DNA of 64,000 bases from Galaxea fascicularis. Lineage: Eukaryota; Cnidaria; Anthozoa; Scleractinia; Euphylliidae. Positions 43,539 through 58,500 of this stretch are shown here, piece by piece (the first letter of the stretch is position 1; every line of letters begins with the position of its first letter). A program made the position numbers and the translations under genes. Under the pieces are notes generated by a model, which was not told the origin of the DNA, searched no databases, and saw nothing but the letters and a program-made list of their open reading frames with translations. The stretch spans positions 36,507,095-36,571,094 of the forward strand of contig OX419338.1 of assembly GCA_948470475.1 (NCBI GenBank), written 5' to 3'.

Positions 43539-46500
43539 ATGGCGGCGAACCTGAGCAAAGTTGCTGGAATGGGTTCGTGTATCAACGGTCACGTAATGCA
43601 AAACGACAGCGCAATGTCGGAACCACTACCAAGTCAAGAAAAGGTGGCAATTCTAGATGCTGGAGCGCAGTACGGCAAGGTAAAGTGATCTCTCAGTTTT
43701 GATGAAAAATCGACTTAAAAATCAGGGAATGTTGACCTGCCTGGATGTTATGAGAATGAGCTTACTCGTGGATTTCTTTGTCTTTTGAAAAGGCTTTTGA
43801 GATTTTGTTACGGAAGACCGTGAAAAACTTTCATTGTTTTCAATTTAAGGATTTCGGAGGGAAAATACAAGTTTGTAATTCACGAATCTGAAACGTGATG
43901 GGCAAATAAGCCTTAGGTCACACGAAACAAATTAAGTTGATCGTGGGTTGATGGGGCATATCAGGTGCTGATGTTTACAAGACCAAATTGGCGTTTCCCA
44001 GATGGTTTGAGAAGCTTCAGTTGATTGACAAATCATCTGATCGATGGCTCCTGTAAACCTGAAGGCAAAGCAACCAAACTCGTGTTTTCTTTTTCGTGTG
44101 ACCAACGTAATTAACACCGTCACATAGCGTGAGACTCATGAGTCAGCTTGGCTGACTGCCTTTGATCAACCCGACAACCTGCAAGTTAATTATGCTACGT
44201 TTAACACGCATATGACAGCTTGCTCCTGATTTCTTTGTGCTGTTGGCCAAGCATGGGTGATACTGGCACTGGGCAAAGTTGATCCTTTAGGGTCTGTCAA
44301 CATATTCACTTTTTCCCCACTTAACGTCAACTGGACATTTAGGTCATACCCCTTCCTCCTCCTTAAACGCCGTTATATCATATACCGGTAGATCGTTTTC
44401 AGTCATGTGACCAGTGGCTATATTGGTTCAATGAAACAAAAGAAAGTATTTGTTTAAAAAAAAGTTCAGTTCCTAGAGGGTTAGCCTTGTGCACCAGCAT
44501 GGCCACTGTGACATCATGTGAAAATGATCTATTTGTGTGGATGGGCAAATATGATTTGTATGCTGTGTGTGGATGCAGATTTTTCAATATCTAAATACGT
44601 GTGGACAGGGCGTTAGTTCTTTTTTGTCCATGTAGTTATTTACAGGTGTATGGAGAATTGTCTTTTTTTGGTGAAATAAAAGATCTAAGAAATATTTCAA
44701 GAAAGAGTGTGTGAGATATAGTAGAGATCTGATCAAGTTTTTCTTTAGGTGATTGATCGCAGAGTGCGTGAACTCTGTGTGGAAACTGAGATTCTTCCTC
44801 TGGATTCATCTATATACACTATACAGGAGAAAGGGTTTAGGTAAGAACTAGATTAGTTCACAGTTAAATCCTGGACCAGACAGGGATCAATGTTGATGTG
44901 GGTTTTAACCCTTGGGTTGTGTTTATTTCCACAGCTGCAGGGAATATACAGCAGTAAAAATTATATACTGTTATATTAAACTTATATGTCCATTCATATG
45001 TGTACATTGTTAGAGTGAAGTAGATTGTAATTAAGAGGCACCAGACATCACTCATAACAACCTTTTATTGAGCTGGCATACTTCATGTTACTACAAATAA
45101 TGGTACTAAAATATAAATGATGATACAGGTGTAGTAGCTTAGTTTTACTTGTAAATGCGCATTTAAGCCCCTGGCTGCCCATGTATTTATTTTAATAAAC
45201 TATCTTTATTTATTTATTTATTTAGTAATGGTCATGATAAAATTCTTTTGCCTCTTTTCTTTTGTTTTTGCTTTGGTTTCCCCTCACAGAGCCATTATTA
45301 TATCTGGAGGACCTAACAGTGTTTATGCTGAAGATGCTCCTAAATACGATCCTGCTATTTTTACTATTGGACTTCCAGTTCTAGGAATATGCTATGGAAT
45401 GCAGGTACAGAGAATATCTTACTCCTTTTCACTGTAAATGTACCATATTTATTCGTCTATAAGCCGAGCGATTTTTTCACAAAACTTTACCAAGATCTCC
45501 AAAATTTGAGCTAGAGAAGGGTTCTCGGCTTATAGCCGAGTGTTTTGCCAAACAAAATTTTTCCAAACCCGGCAAATTCAAAGGAAACATAGATTTATTC
45601 GTCTATAAGCCGAGATACTGCATGCAGAAATAGATGACAATACAAGTTGAAGTTGGTCAGACTTTTATTGATGTGGTGGCTCCTCAAGGAGCCATTTGTT
45701 GTTTTTGACAAGAAGTAAATACGGCGTACTGTTCGTCCTCAGTGTCAACATTGAATCCATCTCCTCCTAATCCGCTGCTGTTTCTTCTGAGTAGGCTGCT
45801 TCAAAACTGACCAATCAGAATTGCCCATTCCCACGCTTGGTAAACAAATTCGTAACACGATACGGTGTTGAAATTTGCGTGGAAATGCGTTTTTTCTGAG
45901 AGGGTCGCTTTTCTTAGTTTGCGCATGTTGGAGGTACAAAACAATAATAGGCTTACAAGCGTTTTCTGTTGTACTGCCATAAATTAAAACACTTTTCTGT
46001 TTCGAAACTTTTGCGTTCATTTCAGTTTGTTTGAAAATGGAATTCTCTGAATATGGTCTAGGCTTATAGCCGAGTATTTTCAATTTACATGTTTTAAAAA
46101 CCTTCCAGATTAAAAGAGACAGAAGTTTAGGGTCTCGGCTTATAGCCAAGATCGGCTTATAGACGAATAAATACGGTATGCATTAGTTAGCCCAGTACAT
46201 GTATCTTGAGAGCTACATTTATGTGGATTACCTTGTTAAAAGGCTGCTGGAAGTGCCATTAAATTGGAAATCTTGTGCCACTGTCTACACCTCATGAGGA
46301 AGTCTGCGAGCACCCTCTACTTTTTTTTGTCATGTGATTTATTTTGCTCCCTGCTCCAACCTAGTAGGCTACAATGTACCTTGTATGTGATGAGTTGAAT
46401 ACTGAGGTGAAATATGAATTATTGGCACTTGGCACTATATTTCTTTTGTCTGAAACAAAAGATGCTCAACAAAGAATTTGGAGGAACTGTGACAAAGAAA

Positions 46501-49500
46501 GACATCAGGGAAGATGGACAGTTCAAGATCACTCTGGAGACATCATCACCACTTTTCAGGTTTGTATACAAGAAAAATAAACCAAAAGCATATAAGATGG
46601 ATAAAGTTACACAATTACATGTTCATGTAAAAAACCTAGCTGTCATATGTTGATCCTTCTCCCTGGTGACATTCAAAATGGTTTTGAACCTGTCCTGGCA
46701 ACATTTTGATCCTTGTCCACCAAAGTGGATGCCCATTTCTTTTTACCAGGTGGAGTTAAAAATGTGATGGTTACCAGGGTTGTAGCTAAGAAACTACTCA
46801 GCCAGTTTAGGTAGCAGTTGAGCTGCTAGAAAATCGTTCATTGCCATTACCATGTGTTCGCCAGCCAAAATCCAGCTGGTGATCACCTCTTTCTAAGCTG
46901 GTGAATTTTGCCAGCAGCCAGTGCTTAGCGACAACCCTGGGTTACAGGGTTACGCATTAGCGGCACCCGGTCATCCCTGGTAACCTGTGATCAGGCCCAA
47001 TTGTACCATCGCTCTTATGTCTTCTTATGTCGGCGCTCGCTACAATTGGGCCTGATACAAAGTCTCACAGGACTCTGTGTCTTCGTCCAGAATTTGGACG
47101 AAATCTGATTGGCTGTTTCAAGAACCGGATGTCACTAAGATGCGTGTTCGCAAGGCTCTCGCGAAAGAGCCGCCATTACGGACAACGAGCGGTTATCTCA
47201 AGTTGGTTTTATAACACAAAACAGTAGAGCCTGTCTATTTTTTATCTAGCGGAGAGGGAGAAGTTTATTAGTTTTGCTTTGAGGTACATACTGGATTCAT
47301 ATAAAAGATTTGCAGAATGATCTTCATAAGGAATGATAAAGACGAAGCGTCCAGACAAGTTTCCACTGATATCTCTGTTATTTGTCTATTTCGAACATTT
47401 CCTTTCGCGAAAGCCTGACAACGGACTTGGAAGCTGACTGGTTTGTATTCAATAACAATTCAACGAGAAGCAAGACATATCCAAGCTATGATTAATACAA
47501 GATCAAGGACACATTGGTTTTAATGTCAGGATGCAAGAGAAAATACTCATATTCAATGTACAAACATTTTGAAAGGTTCATGTAAGCTCAGGTGATGTAA
47601 GTGTAAGTTCTTTTTAATTTGTTTTGTACCAATTGTACCATTTTTGTTATCGCAACACTGTCAATGTTTTAAATTGCTTAAGGCCGTAATAACTACTTAA
47701 TAACTGAGAGTGAAAAAGAAAATAGTTCAAGCACAAGTTGTCGCTTCACGGTAATCTATTCATTAATTTTTTCCAAACTCAGGTCAAACGTTTCACTAAC
47801 AGTTTTCCTGATCGTCTTTTCAGTTTTTTGCTCTAGAGGCACCAATTTTCAATGTAAATAAAACAAATGTGGCCTTTGGATGACTTTTTGTTGTTTTTGT
47901 TCCTAATTTGCATCATCCGTAATCGGCCCGTGGGCATTACGGGAGAATAATGCCCAAGCGCTTCGCTTCGCTTAGCCAATCAGAGCGCGCGTTATATCGT
48001 GTACAAACACCAGCCATATAATAAAGCTATGTATTATTGTTTGTATGTACATTCGCCTCTGGAACAACAACAAAACACTGTTGGCTAATCCACAGTAGAG
48101 GCTTCTCGATCTCTAAATTAAATTTAAGTTTAAGACTTAACTTAAGCTTAGTTTGCTTAATTTATTTAATAAATTAAACCCCAAAATTGAGTACATCAAG
48201 ACCAATAGACAAGCCTCTGCTTATTCGCTCGAGGGGAAGACGTGAAGTAGGGTTATCTGAAGAGATACATGTACGTAAGAATATAAAGTAAATGCATCGA
48301 CAACTGTAAGCTTAAATCACCTTCCTTTGATTAGCTGAATCATCAGTTGTGTTTCATAACCAAAACAAAGATATCATCATCACATAGGCTTTCGAATCAC
48401 ATATCACCTTTCCCAGTGTTCATAAAATTTGTTAAAAGTGCTTCCTTTGGAACGAAAACCACTATTATTCCCCAACAACAATGAATCATGCGGAACACGA
48501 TGTTCATTCCTCTGCACTTCACACGCGAGAACTCGCAAGTAGCATGTAACGGAAGTAATTTTAACTGGCTGATTTTGGAAAATGTCAATTAATCAAAAAA
48601 GTGGGCGGTAGACGCACCGTAGAAGACTTGTATCAGGCTCTATTTTTCGTTTCGTCCTTCCCGCAGGAAAGGTCTACCAACGAAACGAAAAAAAGAGCCT
48701 GATCGCAGGTTAATCCCTGGTGACTTATTTTGGCCTTTGGGTGACCAGGAAATAGTTTTTGCACCAAATGTATACAGCTATCTTAAAAAACTTTGTCAAA
48801 AGAAATGCAAACACCCCATAAGCCAAGAATGCAAGGTAGTATGGGTAGTTTCAAATTGGTCTCCATTATGGCAGTTGAAATTAAAATATCAACCACCAGC
48901 ATGACTTCAACTTCCACTGTAAACATTTGTCTACTTGTTTCAAAAGAGAAAACCAAGAACAAACAGCTCATAATCATATTTCCTTTGAGAAGTGCCATTA
49001 TTTGACTGTCAGTGTTAGAGGCCTTAAAGAGTATTTGTTGCAAAGATACAGAGAAGAGCTTTTCCTGCACCAGATGCCTCTTTCTGTCTTGGATACTTTG
49101 GGGATGGAAACATTAAATTTTCAATCACTTCAGAAATTCAGTTGGGCAAAGCGTTATCTTAAGTAAAAAAAGGCATGGTTACTTTGTTGGTGAACTCACA
49201 TGTACCATGTGTACCTAAAGAAAATCCATGTCTGTTAGTTATGGGGAAGAAATGGAAAGGTGAGTGAGCTTGTGGGTACGAGGTAATATAATGGTAAATA
49301 TAACTATTATTTGTATCAATCCAATATTTATTATTTTTTAATGCACGCCTATCAAGGCTGCAGGAATAACATGGCTAATTTCCTGCGTTCAAGCCACAAT
49401 GCTGGGCCAGAATGTTGGTAAGGAAAGAATAAATTTCCTGCACGCCATGTAAGTCATTTTGTCATGGTAACTATTGAATAGGCATCACCCAGCATAACAA

Positions 49501-52500
49501 AAACAATTTTTTTCTGATGTTTATCAGGTATCAATTTTGAACTGAATTTATATTTATATTTGTTGGATATTGTTTGTAATCAGTTTTTAATTCAAGTTGA
49601 TGCCATTTTGTCTTCCTAATAAGCATAGAAACCAGGTGTTGCATGTGCATGTGAGTGATTAGCCTTTGGTAAATTACTCCCTTCCTTTGTAACAATAAAG
49701 AACAGTAATGACTGAAAAAATCTTGAGAATTCCTGCGACCAAGCACTTTCTCTTCTTTATCCTTCACATGATCTGACATGAATGGCATGTCACAGGCAAC
49801 TGGTGATCTTTGCAAACTGGTGCCGGTATTGTTGGCTAGTTTTAGAAATTCCCATATTACCTTTGGTCTTGGCTTATGGGCTTTTGGTTTTTCTTTCCAC
49901 AATGTTTGTTGAAATAGCTGTATGCTGGGCACCTTGGATTTGTAGAGTTTAGAGATTCTGGACACCCATTGACTTTACTTGCGCGCCTGTTCTCTGAAAC
50001 AAGCTACCTCTTGAGATCAGGAGTAGCACTTCCGTTCCAGAATTTAAACGTCGACTAAAGACCCATCTTTTTAGACAAGCTTTTTCTTTTAATTTATAGT
50101 TACTTTTTTAATATCATGATATTTTACATGTTTTACAGATGTAGTTTATTTTTAAATATTATCAAATATTGTAAAGCGCATTTGGACATATGGAAAATGT
50201 GCTATATAAATATCTATTTATTATTATTATTATTATTATTTTCTTAGAGCACAGCCTTGGGGTATTTAGAATTGTAAGTTACTGTCTATATAACTCAAAT
50301 CAAACTAAACTTTGCATTCCTTCACCTACCTTAGAGGATTGCAGTCTGAGGAAGAGGTATTGCTGACACATGGCGACTCAATTGACCGAGTGGCAAGCAA
50401 TTTGAAAGTCATTGCAAAGTCTGGGGATCTTGTTGCAGGTATTGTATTCAATATACCAAGTTATTTCAAGATCTACCTTGTTAATGTAGTGACTTTAACT
50501 ACATGCAGTTAGTAGTCTTCTGCAGAATCTGTTTTTTTGGTTTGGCCACTAACAGGCCATTCAGTGTTTTCACAACTTTTGAAAGTAGAAGTTGCATTTT
50601 GTTGAGTGGGAGTTAACAGATGTTTTTATATAAAGCAATTTTCGTTTATTTAAGATAACGTGGGCTTTAAGTTTTTTGTTTTGTTACGTGATTTGACCGA
50701 TGGCAAATCGTGATTAGCCAATCAGATTAGTTCACGTTCGTGACTAAGGTTAAAGTAAGCACTAGTTGGGAATCGAATATCAGATATAAAGAACAGCTTT
50801 ATCGGAAAAGTGTGTTTTAAGCCTTTGAGCAAAAACTGGAAAATTGTTAGTCTTAAGCGGGAAAACTCCGTACAGAATTGTAAGTATATCAATATTATAT
50901 TCTAAAGCTTTGTTTCTGTTTTCGTCTCATTCGATTTTTAAGTCGTTATATAGCAGGCCCACACGTGTATTTTTCGCTTTCAGTTGACTAGCTAGCATGT
51001 GCAAGAAAAACTTGCTGAATAAACTAGTTCAAAACATTGGTAGGTCCTGAGGACTCTATTTACCCAGTGTATCTAACCCGTGGTACGAAAAAGTTGTAAG
51101 GCCCTTTGGGCCTTGTCCCATAGGGGGTCCAGGGGCATGCTCCCCTGGAAAATTTTGAAATTTTGGACTCTTGGAGACGCATTCTCCAGCAGTTTGAGAC
51201 GCAAACGGGATGTTTCAGATACCAAAAAGCACTGACATTTTTATTAAGTGCTGATAGTTCCAGCTATAACATTGCACTCCTTTCGTTTAAACAAGAAAAA
51301 CGGAGCGAAGTTAAGTAATGTTGCGGCGAACTTTCAAGTTTATTTACTTAAGAACCCTTTCGTGGACACTTGACTCTTTTGAAAAAGCTTTAAATTTATT
51401 TCAGAAATTACCCAAGGGAAAGCAGGCGTCGCAAATGGAAAAGTTGCTGTTGCATGCGACGGCCGACGGCTGGTTTTGAAAACACTGCCATTAATTTTAA
51501 TCATGTTGTAAAGTTAGTGTGATCAATTTGTAATGGCTTAGAGACACTTTTCTATCCATAGAAACATCCAGAGAAACATAGAAGATGCTCCCATATTGTG
51601 GCTGCATTCACCAGTAGTGGTGTTTATTTGTTTATTTACCAAGTACTGTGGAATGCTGAAGAAGAAGTAGTAAAACCTGATACATATATTATTATCAGGT
51701 CTTCTGTTTTGAGAATTGGGGAAAGTTGCTTAAAGTTTTCTTCGTGGTACTCAAAAAGCTGTAATAAGTAATTACTGCATGTTTGTGGAAAGATACCAAA
51801 TAGCAATTTTTTGTACAGTTGTGAACAATTATGCAATGTACTTATAGTCTGTAAAATCCTTGTGAATTAACTTTTCCAGAGCATTTGGCTCCAAAAGCAA
51901 GATAGTTGCATTAATACGTTATTCCCTGGGAAGGATCCACTGTAAAACATATCTTTTTATGGATTGACATCTGTCTTTTTACTCTTTGAAGGTATTGAGG
52001 ATGAATCACGCAAATTGTATGGAGTACAGTTTCACCCAGAAGTTGATCTCACAGAGAATGGCATAACAATGATTAAGAATTTTCTTTATGGGGTTAGTAC
52101 TTTATCTTTGGTACCCATACAAACCTCAAATGTATGTGTACTGGTAAGACTGTTTAGCCATGGGTCAGTGGGCCAGTTTGAGTGTGGTCATTTTCTATAT
52201 ATGGCCAACTAAAACATCCAACATTTCCTTTCTACTTGTAATGCAACTTTGATATTACAAAACTTTCTTTGTGGGCAGAAGATATTCACACTTAAAAAAT
52301 AATGGTGCCTTCACTTTGCAACATGAAAATTTGTTGCATGTGATAGTGGAACCCAACTGGCAAATGCAAGAGAAGGAGACCCCAGTACACTTGGATGTGC
52401 ACAAGGATGTTAGAACTTGAGGATCTAATACGACTGTGTTTTTTTTAGTTACAAAAAGCACTTTATGTTATGAAATTCCCCGTACCTTTTCCATGCATAC

Positions 52501-55500
52501 ATGTGTAACATGAAGATTTCATCATGGGAACTCAGAACTTCAGTAGTTACAAGTGTTAAAAGTTTAATGTGGCCCTTGGTGACTATGCTGCCACCACAAA
52601 CAAGCCACTACAGAAGCTAACAGTTTCTTAACATGTCACCAGGTGGCAGGCTGTTGTGGAACATACACTGTTGATTGCAGAATGGAAACTTGCATCAGGC
52701 AAATTCAAAAGACTGTTGGCAATATGAAAGTTTTGGTGAGTACAACTTGTGCATCACATTTTTTGGTACTATAGATTTTATTCGATACTGGTGGTTTTCA
52801 ATGCCAAGAGCATCAAAGAAATGCATTAATAAGAGGGGGTCCCCATATCCGTTTTCCTGCTCTGAGGCTATAGACTAAATCTACTCTGGTAAATTGTTAG
52901 CACAGTTTAAGTAGATACCTGAAAGTGGTCTGAGACCCAATAATTTACAAAAATTGGACTGAAGCAGTGGGATATAGTTTTATTTTGTTGAAAGCACATT
53001 ATAGTAGAAGTTTAACCTCTCAAAAGGTGAGGAAAAAATGAACTAATGAAAGATTAGTCTTTTTTTTTTTGGGGGGGGGGGGGGTGCTTTACCATTGAAG
53101 TTTCAATAGCCTCATCGAAAAGGAGATCTTCAGTGAATAATGAAAAACTGAACAAAAAAATATTATTCAAATCTGGATATGTCATGGAGAATTGCATTTT
53201 CTTTCAATACCAGAAATAAAAAGCGTAAGTTCCCATACTTGTTTGGGAGAAAATCATCATTTACCTATTTCTAGGGGATGAGTCCTTCAGAAAACCTGGA
53301 GTGTTTTGAACATGTATGCACTCAGGTGCACATTGCTGACGCAAGAAATTATGCACAGTAAGGATGCGCAATGCAATTCAGGGGAATTACCTTAAACAAT
53401 GTCTGTATTTATAACACAGCCATTGATTGTTTTGGTAGGCACTATTGAGTGGAGGTGTAGATTCAACAGTGTTGGCTGCTCTGCTTCATAAGGTAAAACT
53501 GCTCTTTGTGTGGATCAACTGTTTTATCATTTGTGGGAATAATCATGGAGTCAACTTTGGTTTGGGCAGAAAAGAAGTTAGTTAAACTGTGAAAACTGGA
53601 GATCATTCTGTAGGTCTTGAATGACCTGTAGTGTGGCCCTGTCTGGTAGGGCTATTTGCATATTGGCCATAAAATTATAAGGTAAACAGACTATCTTTTA
53701 GGTACAAAGTTTGTCTTCTGAAGATTTCAGTAACACATATGGCATAACATGACTGATGTGAGTGGTGTTATTTCAGGCTCTTTCTCATGATCAAGTGGTA
53801 GCTGTGCACATTGACAATGGATTTATGCGGAAGAATGAAAGCCAGCAAGTGGAGGAATCACTGAAACGACTTGGAGTTAGATTAAAAGGTAAATAAAAAA
53901 GATATTAAAATTATTTTGTTTTCTCTTTTCAAAGTATACAGATCTGTAGTTGCTGGCTTCCAATACTGTTGATTTACAATTTATGCAAAAGCAGCTAAAA
54001 CTATCACAAGATGACACTTGGAGGAAAAACAGACTATTTTCTTTAAGGTGATTCCCTTGTTTTGCACTGTGCATCTCCATAAATTTCTGCAGGGTTGAAG
54101 CTAAGAAATTACTCAGCCATCTTATGTAGCAGTTGAGCCAGCTGACATCAGTCATGTTTGCTGGCAAAAATCCAGTTGGTAATCACCTCTTTCTCAGCCG
54201 GCAAATTTCACTGGCAGCCGGCGCTTAGCAACAACCCTGATTCCTGCATCAAAGTTTCTTTCCTGATTTAAAGTTATTTTTTAGCATTTTAGAGTGGACC
54301 AACATAGCATGGAAGTGCTCATTTAACTTAGGAGGGCTTCATAAATCTGACCCCTGGATAGTAAATCCTTTATAACTAATAACCGTAACAAACAATTTAT
54401 AACAAACTTGACAAAATGTCCTAGTAGGGAAGGTGAGGGAACGTTTTTCCAACTTTGGGTAATAGTGGATGCTGTACAGTAAGTGGGGAGGGGGAGGGGC
54501 AGTAAGTGTTTGGAGTGTGGGTGGGTGTGGTGATGATTTGAAGACAAGCACTTAATTCAAATGCAGAAAAGAAACCAAATTTGCCACCAGTTGTCCGATA
54601 TATTTGTTGATATTTTTTTGTTTATTTAGTATTTTTCTCTTTATTCACAGTTGTTAATGCTGCTCATCAGTTTTATAACAGTTCAACCGTAATATCTGGC
54701 AGAAAAGACCAGCCAGCTGTCAAGAAACAAATCACAAAGACGTTGAATGTAACAACCAATCCAGAGGAGAAGAGAAAGATTATTGGAGACACATTCATTA
54801 AGGTCAGAGTGGCATTTTCTTGGCTTATACCGGAATGGTTCTGTAAAGTAGGAGTGGTAACTGTCTACATGATGTAAACCATTGTGATGCATAAGTTTCA
54901 ATATTATATAATGTACGTGTTAGAAATTGGCAAAACAGTGCACTGCACTTGCAGCATTCAGACATGCCATTTACCAAGAGTATACTATAAGTGTTAAGCT
55001 TTAGAAGTTTTGATTAACATCGTGTGATGTGTGACTTAAGAGGGTGGTAATTTTCTGTTCTGTTGGGGGTGCAAAGATCCCATCCAAGGGTACAGTTGTA
55101 GCGACGATTCAGTGGCGGAGTGGGCCGAGTTTGATGACTGTAGAATTTAATGATGTATGGTTTATTTGTAGATTGCAAATGAAGTTGTAGCTGAGCTCGA
55201 CCTTACAGAGCATAACACCTTCCTTGCACAAGGTTAGAACCGATTTTGTTCTACTGGTAATTATATAGTTTAGACGCCCTTTTATTTAGATATCTGTTTT
55301 GTTTGTTTTTTTTTTCATGAAATAAGTACTTGCTATGTGTCGGCATTTCATGTCAATATGTAAAACAAAATGAGCAATGGGCTCGTTGTAAAGCGTACAC
55401 CATGTCCGTGTATAATAATATTAAGAAACGTTGAACTTCAGAACTTTTAATTAATCTCCGTTGTCTTAGAAACCTGTAACAATTTTATTTTCGTCTAGGT

Positions 55501-58500
55501 ACCCTTCGACCTGATCTCATTGAAAGCGCTTCATCGCTAGCAAGCAACAAAGCTGAAGCTATAAAGACGCACCATAACGACACAGCATTAGTGAGAAACT
55601 TAAGAGCAAAGGTTAGCAGGATTTATGCGTATTTTATTTTCTATTACAGTCAAACATGTATTAAGTGGTCACCCTTGAGCGGATTTTCCACTGTTGGAAA
55701 GCGTTTGACGCCTTTACAAGGGAAGAGGAAGTGAATGTTTCCAGAATGATGCTTCAGTAGGTGGTTACTTAACTTCAGCAGCATTTTCTGTTGGTTCAAC
55801 TAGCATCAGTGTGTGCTATATTTTACCATCAAGTTGAAATAAAGTTATTTATAATTATTTTCTCCCGCAAAATTAAATGTTTAATTCAAAAATCTTAAAT
55901 GCATGAGAAATAATAGTTTCGGCGTGAGAGCGTAAGATTGCATTCGTTTGCGTGAGTCTCGCGCTTAAGGCGTGAGACTTGAGAGTTCTATAGAGGTGAC
56001 CGCTTTGGGCAGTCCATATATGATTTATTAAGTAAGCTTCACTCACCTTCATCTCTTTCCCAGGGACTTATCCAACTCATTAATAATTCATAAAGGAAAA
56101 ACAAAGGAAATGTTTTATTGATCAGTGGCTGTATATCTGATACAACTGTTACGGGACAGATTTTATACACCACGTACACAGCAGGAACTGGTCGTTAACG
56201 GCTTTATTCTTGTAGCGAGCTACTGGCTTCTCAAGAAGAAGTGTTTACAGCGTCACAGTCGAGAGTGATAACACAAGTGACTAAACTTACAGGACAGGTT
56301 TATTTCTGCTAAGCAATTAAGTTATTTGTTTCTTTACAAAGATAAATAGCATTCATGAGCAGAAAGTAATTGTCTGCAGGTGATAAAACTCGGAAAATCA
56401 AAAGGATTGAAAATGAGCTGAGTTCACCTGTCCGTGCAAAAATTTGCAAAACCGAAAATATCTTCAAGGCTGAATTCTGATACCAGAATTCAAATCGCTA
56501 GTTGGAACGTAAACAATAATAATAATCGAGAATATGAACACAGAATGCTTCAGTCGCCTCGAGTTTGTGAATAGTGTTACAACACTCCTGTTCATATTGT
56601 AAACATTACTTACGAACCCACTAATGACCTGCTCCCAACGGCAGTAGCTTCATGAAATCGCCAAATAAGTCTATTTTATTTCTTGCTTGTTTTCCCAGGG
56701 ACGAGTTATTGAACCTTTAGCAGATTTTCACAAAGATGAAGTCAGAGCTCTCGGTAGAGACCTCGGACTACCAGCAGACATTGTTCAGAGACATCCCTTC
56801 CCCGGTAGGTGTTTGTGCAGATTTCATGTTTCTTCGATTCTGTGTCTGGTTTTTTTTGTTTTTTTTTTTGTTTTTTTTTTTTGTTTTTTTTGTTTCTGTA
56901 CGTTGCTCTCTATCGATAACCACTAGCTCTCGGAACCATCACTAACTGAATGTAGGATCACAAAAGACAAATCTTTCCATAATATCGCAGTCCTTCTAAA
57001 TTTGATACTGTTTACTAATGCGGACGTCTAAAACATCAGACATTACAGTCGTAGGACTGAATTACGTACAATATAAAAATTACAAAAAAATTGTGTTGTG
57101 TTATTTACATCACGTGGCTAATAAGAGTTCATAAAACGATCGGTGCGACAAACTGGAGTATTAAAATGCCTGGCCATAAGAGGTGGCAGATTAGCCAGCT
57201 TGTGGTGTTCATTACTTACAATATCTTTAATTAAACTCATCGCCAATGGATAAGCTTGGAGATGGTGCCTGCCAAAGTGGGCGGCGAATCCGGGGCGAGC
57301 AACGAGCCTAGAGCCACAGGCCATGAGCAGAGCGCACGAGCCTCCACGGTAACTCTGCGAGCGGCCACCACCCACCAGGCACCGTCACACTGACTAAGTC
57401 AGTGAAGATACTTACCAACCCTATACTTACCGAATCCACCAATGAGGGAGGGAAGGGAAGGGGGAAAGCGGAACTACTGAACGCTTGCTGCTTGAAAACA
57501 AACAGCACCTCACACAGCAGAAACGACCAGCACGTGCGATTCGAGAAACCCCGTTTGTCACCTCAAAGTGCATGATTCCCTGACCGCCGCTGACCAGCAT
57601 TGGCTTGGTTTTAACTTAGCCTAAATTACATTTAGCCACATATAATTTAATAGATTCGTCTCCCTGAGAGTGTCGGAATTCAGGCCTTATCCATCGCCTC
57701 ACAGTACGATAAACTAGGAGAGATTATTCGCATGGCGCGCCTCTGAATACGTTCGATGTCATCAGACAAATATTTCGGGAAAATACGATGGAATAGCTGA
57801 CATGAGAAATCTAGCACTAATCTAATGACACTACAATAAAAAGCTAACAGGTCATCGGGACTTATGCCGGCTCTCTTTAGCTGACTCGAAAGATACAATC
57901 GAAGCGCGGCTTTGGAGGTGTTACTGATCGTAACCCCTAGGACTTAAGCAGAAGATACCTTCTCAAACTGCACGCCGTCTATCGGGCTATGAGATGGTGG
58001 GGTTTTCTTGGTTTTCTTAAAACAAACAACTAACTCTTTGCACTTGTTCGCGTTAAATTGGAGGAGATTATTGTGAGATCAGCTGGAAATGTGATTAACA
58101 GCTTCCTGTAAACAGCTTTCCCCAGAAGTTGGCACCACCTCCGAAATAGTTGTGTCGTCTGCGAACTTCCACATGGAAAACGACTCTGCTGGTAACATTA
58201 GGTCGTTAATCATTACCAAAAACAGCCAAGGGCCTAAACACGTGCCTTGAGGAACCCCGGAACTCCAGTACGGAGAACAAACAGAAAGGGGCACAACTGA
58301 GTAAATCTCTATGTTAATCTTGATGTTCATGTTCTCACTCCCGCAGGCCCTGGGCTCGCCATTCGTATCATTTGCGGCGACGAACCTTACCAAGGAAGCG
58401 ATTTTGCTGAAACAAATATTATCCTTGGACAAATTGTAGATTTTGTTACCGCCATTAAAAAGGTGCGTGGAATATTTTCAGTAGCAGTAGTTGCCATAGC

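Larger units (their letters stand above)
46560..50334 (+). other. GMPS intron 4 (3.8 kb), transposon-rich
   Basis: Holds a CAGGG element, a hairpin-ended element and a retrotransposon tail. Open frames at 48783-49070 and 49531-49965 (minus) show no family resemblance; the latter begins at GTG. Confidence 0.7.

Noticed and set aside
43451..43702. 83-codon frame overlapping GMPS exon 1
   Set aside because: The other frame starting at 43539 gives the GMPS N-terminus and joins exon 2 in phase.
49531..49965. 144-codon minus-strand frame in GMPS intron 4
   Set aside because: It starts with GTG and has no recognisable domain. It could be a decayed mobile-element frame, but nothing supports this.
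57118..57508. Separate genes on the minus strand in GMPS intron 13
   Set aside because: The recognisable parts are the C-terminal piece of the reverse transcriptase fragment, so they were merged into one mobile-element call.
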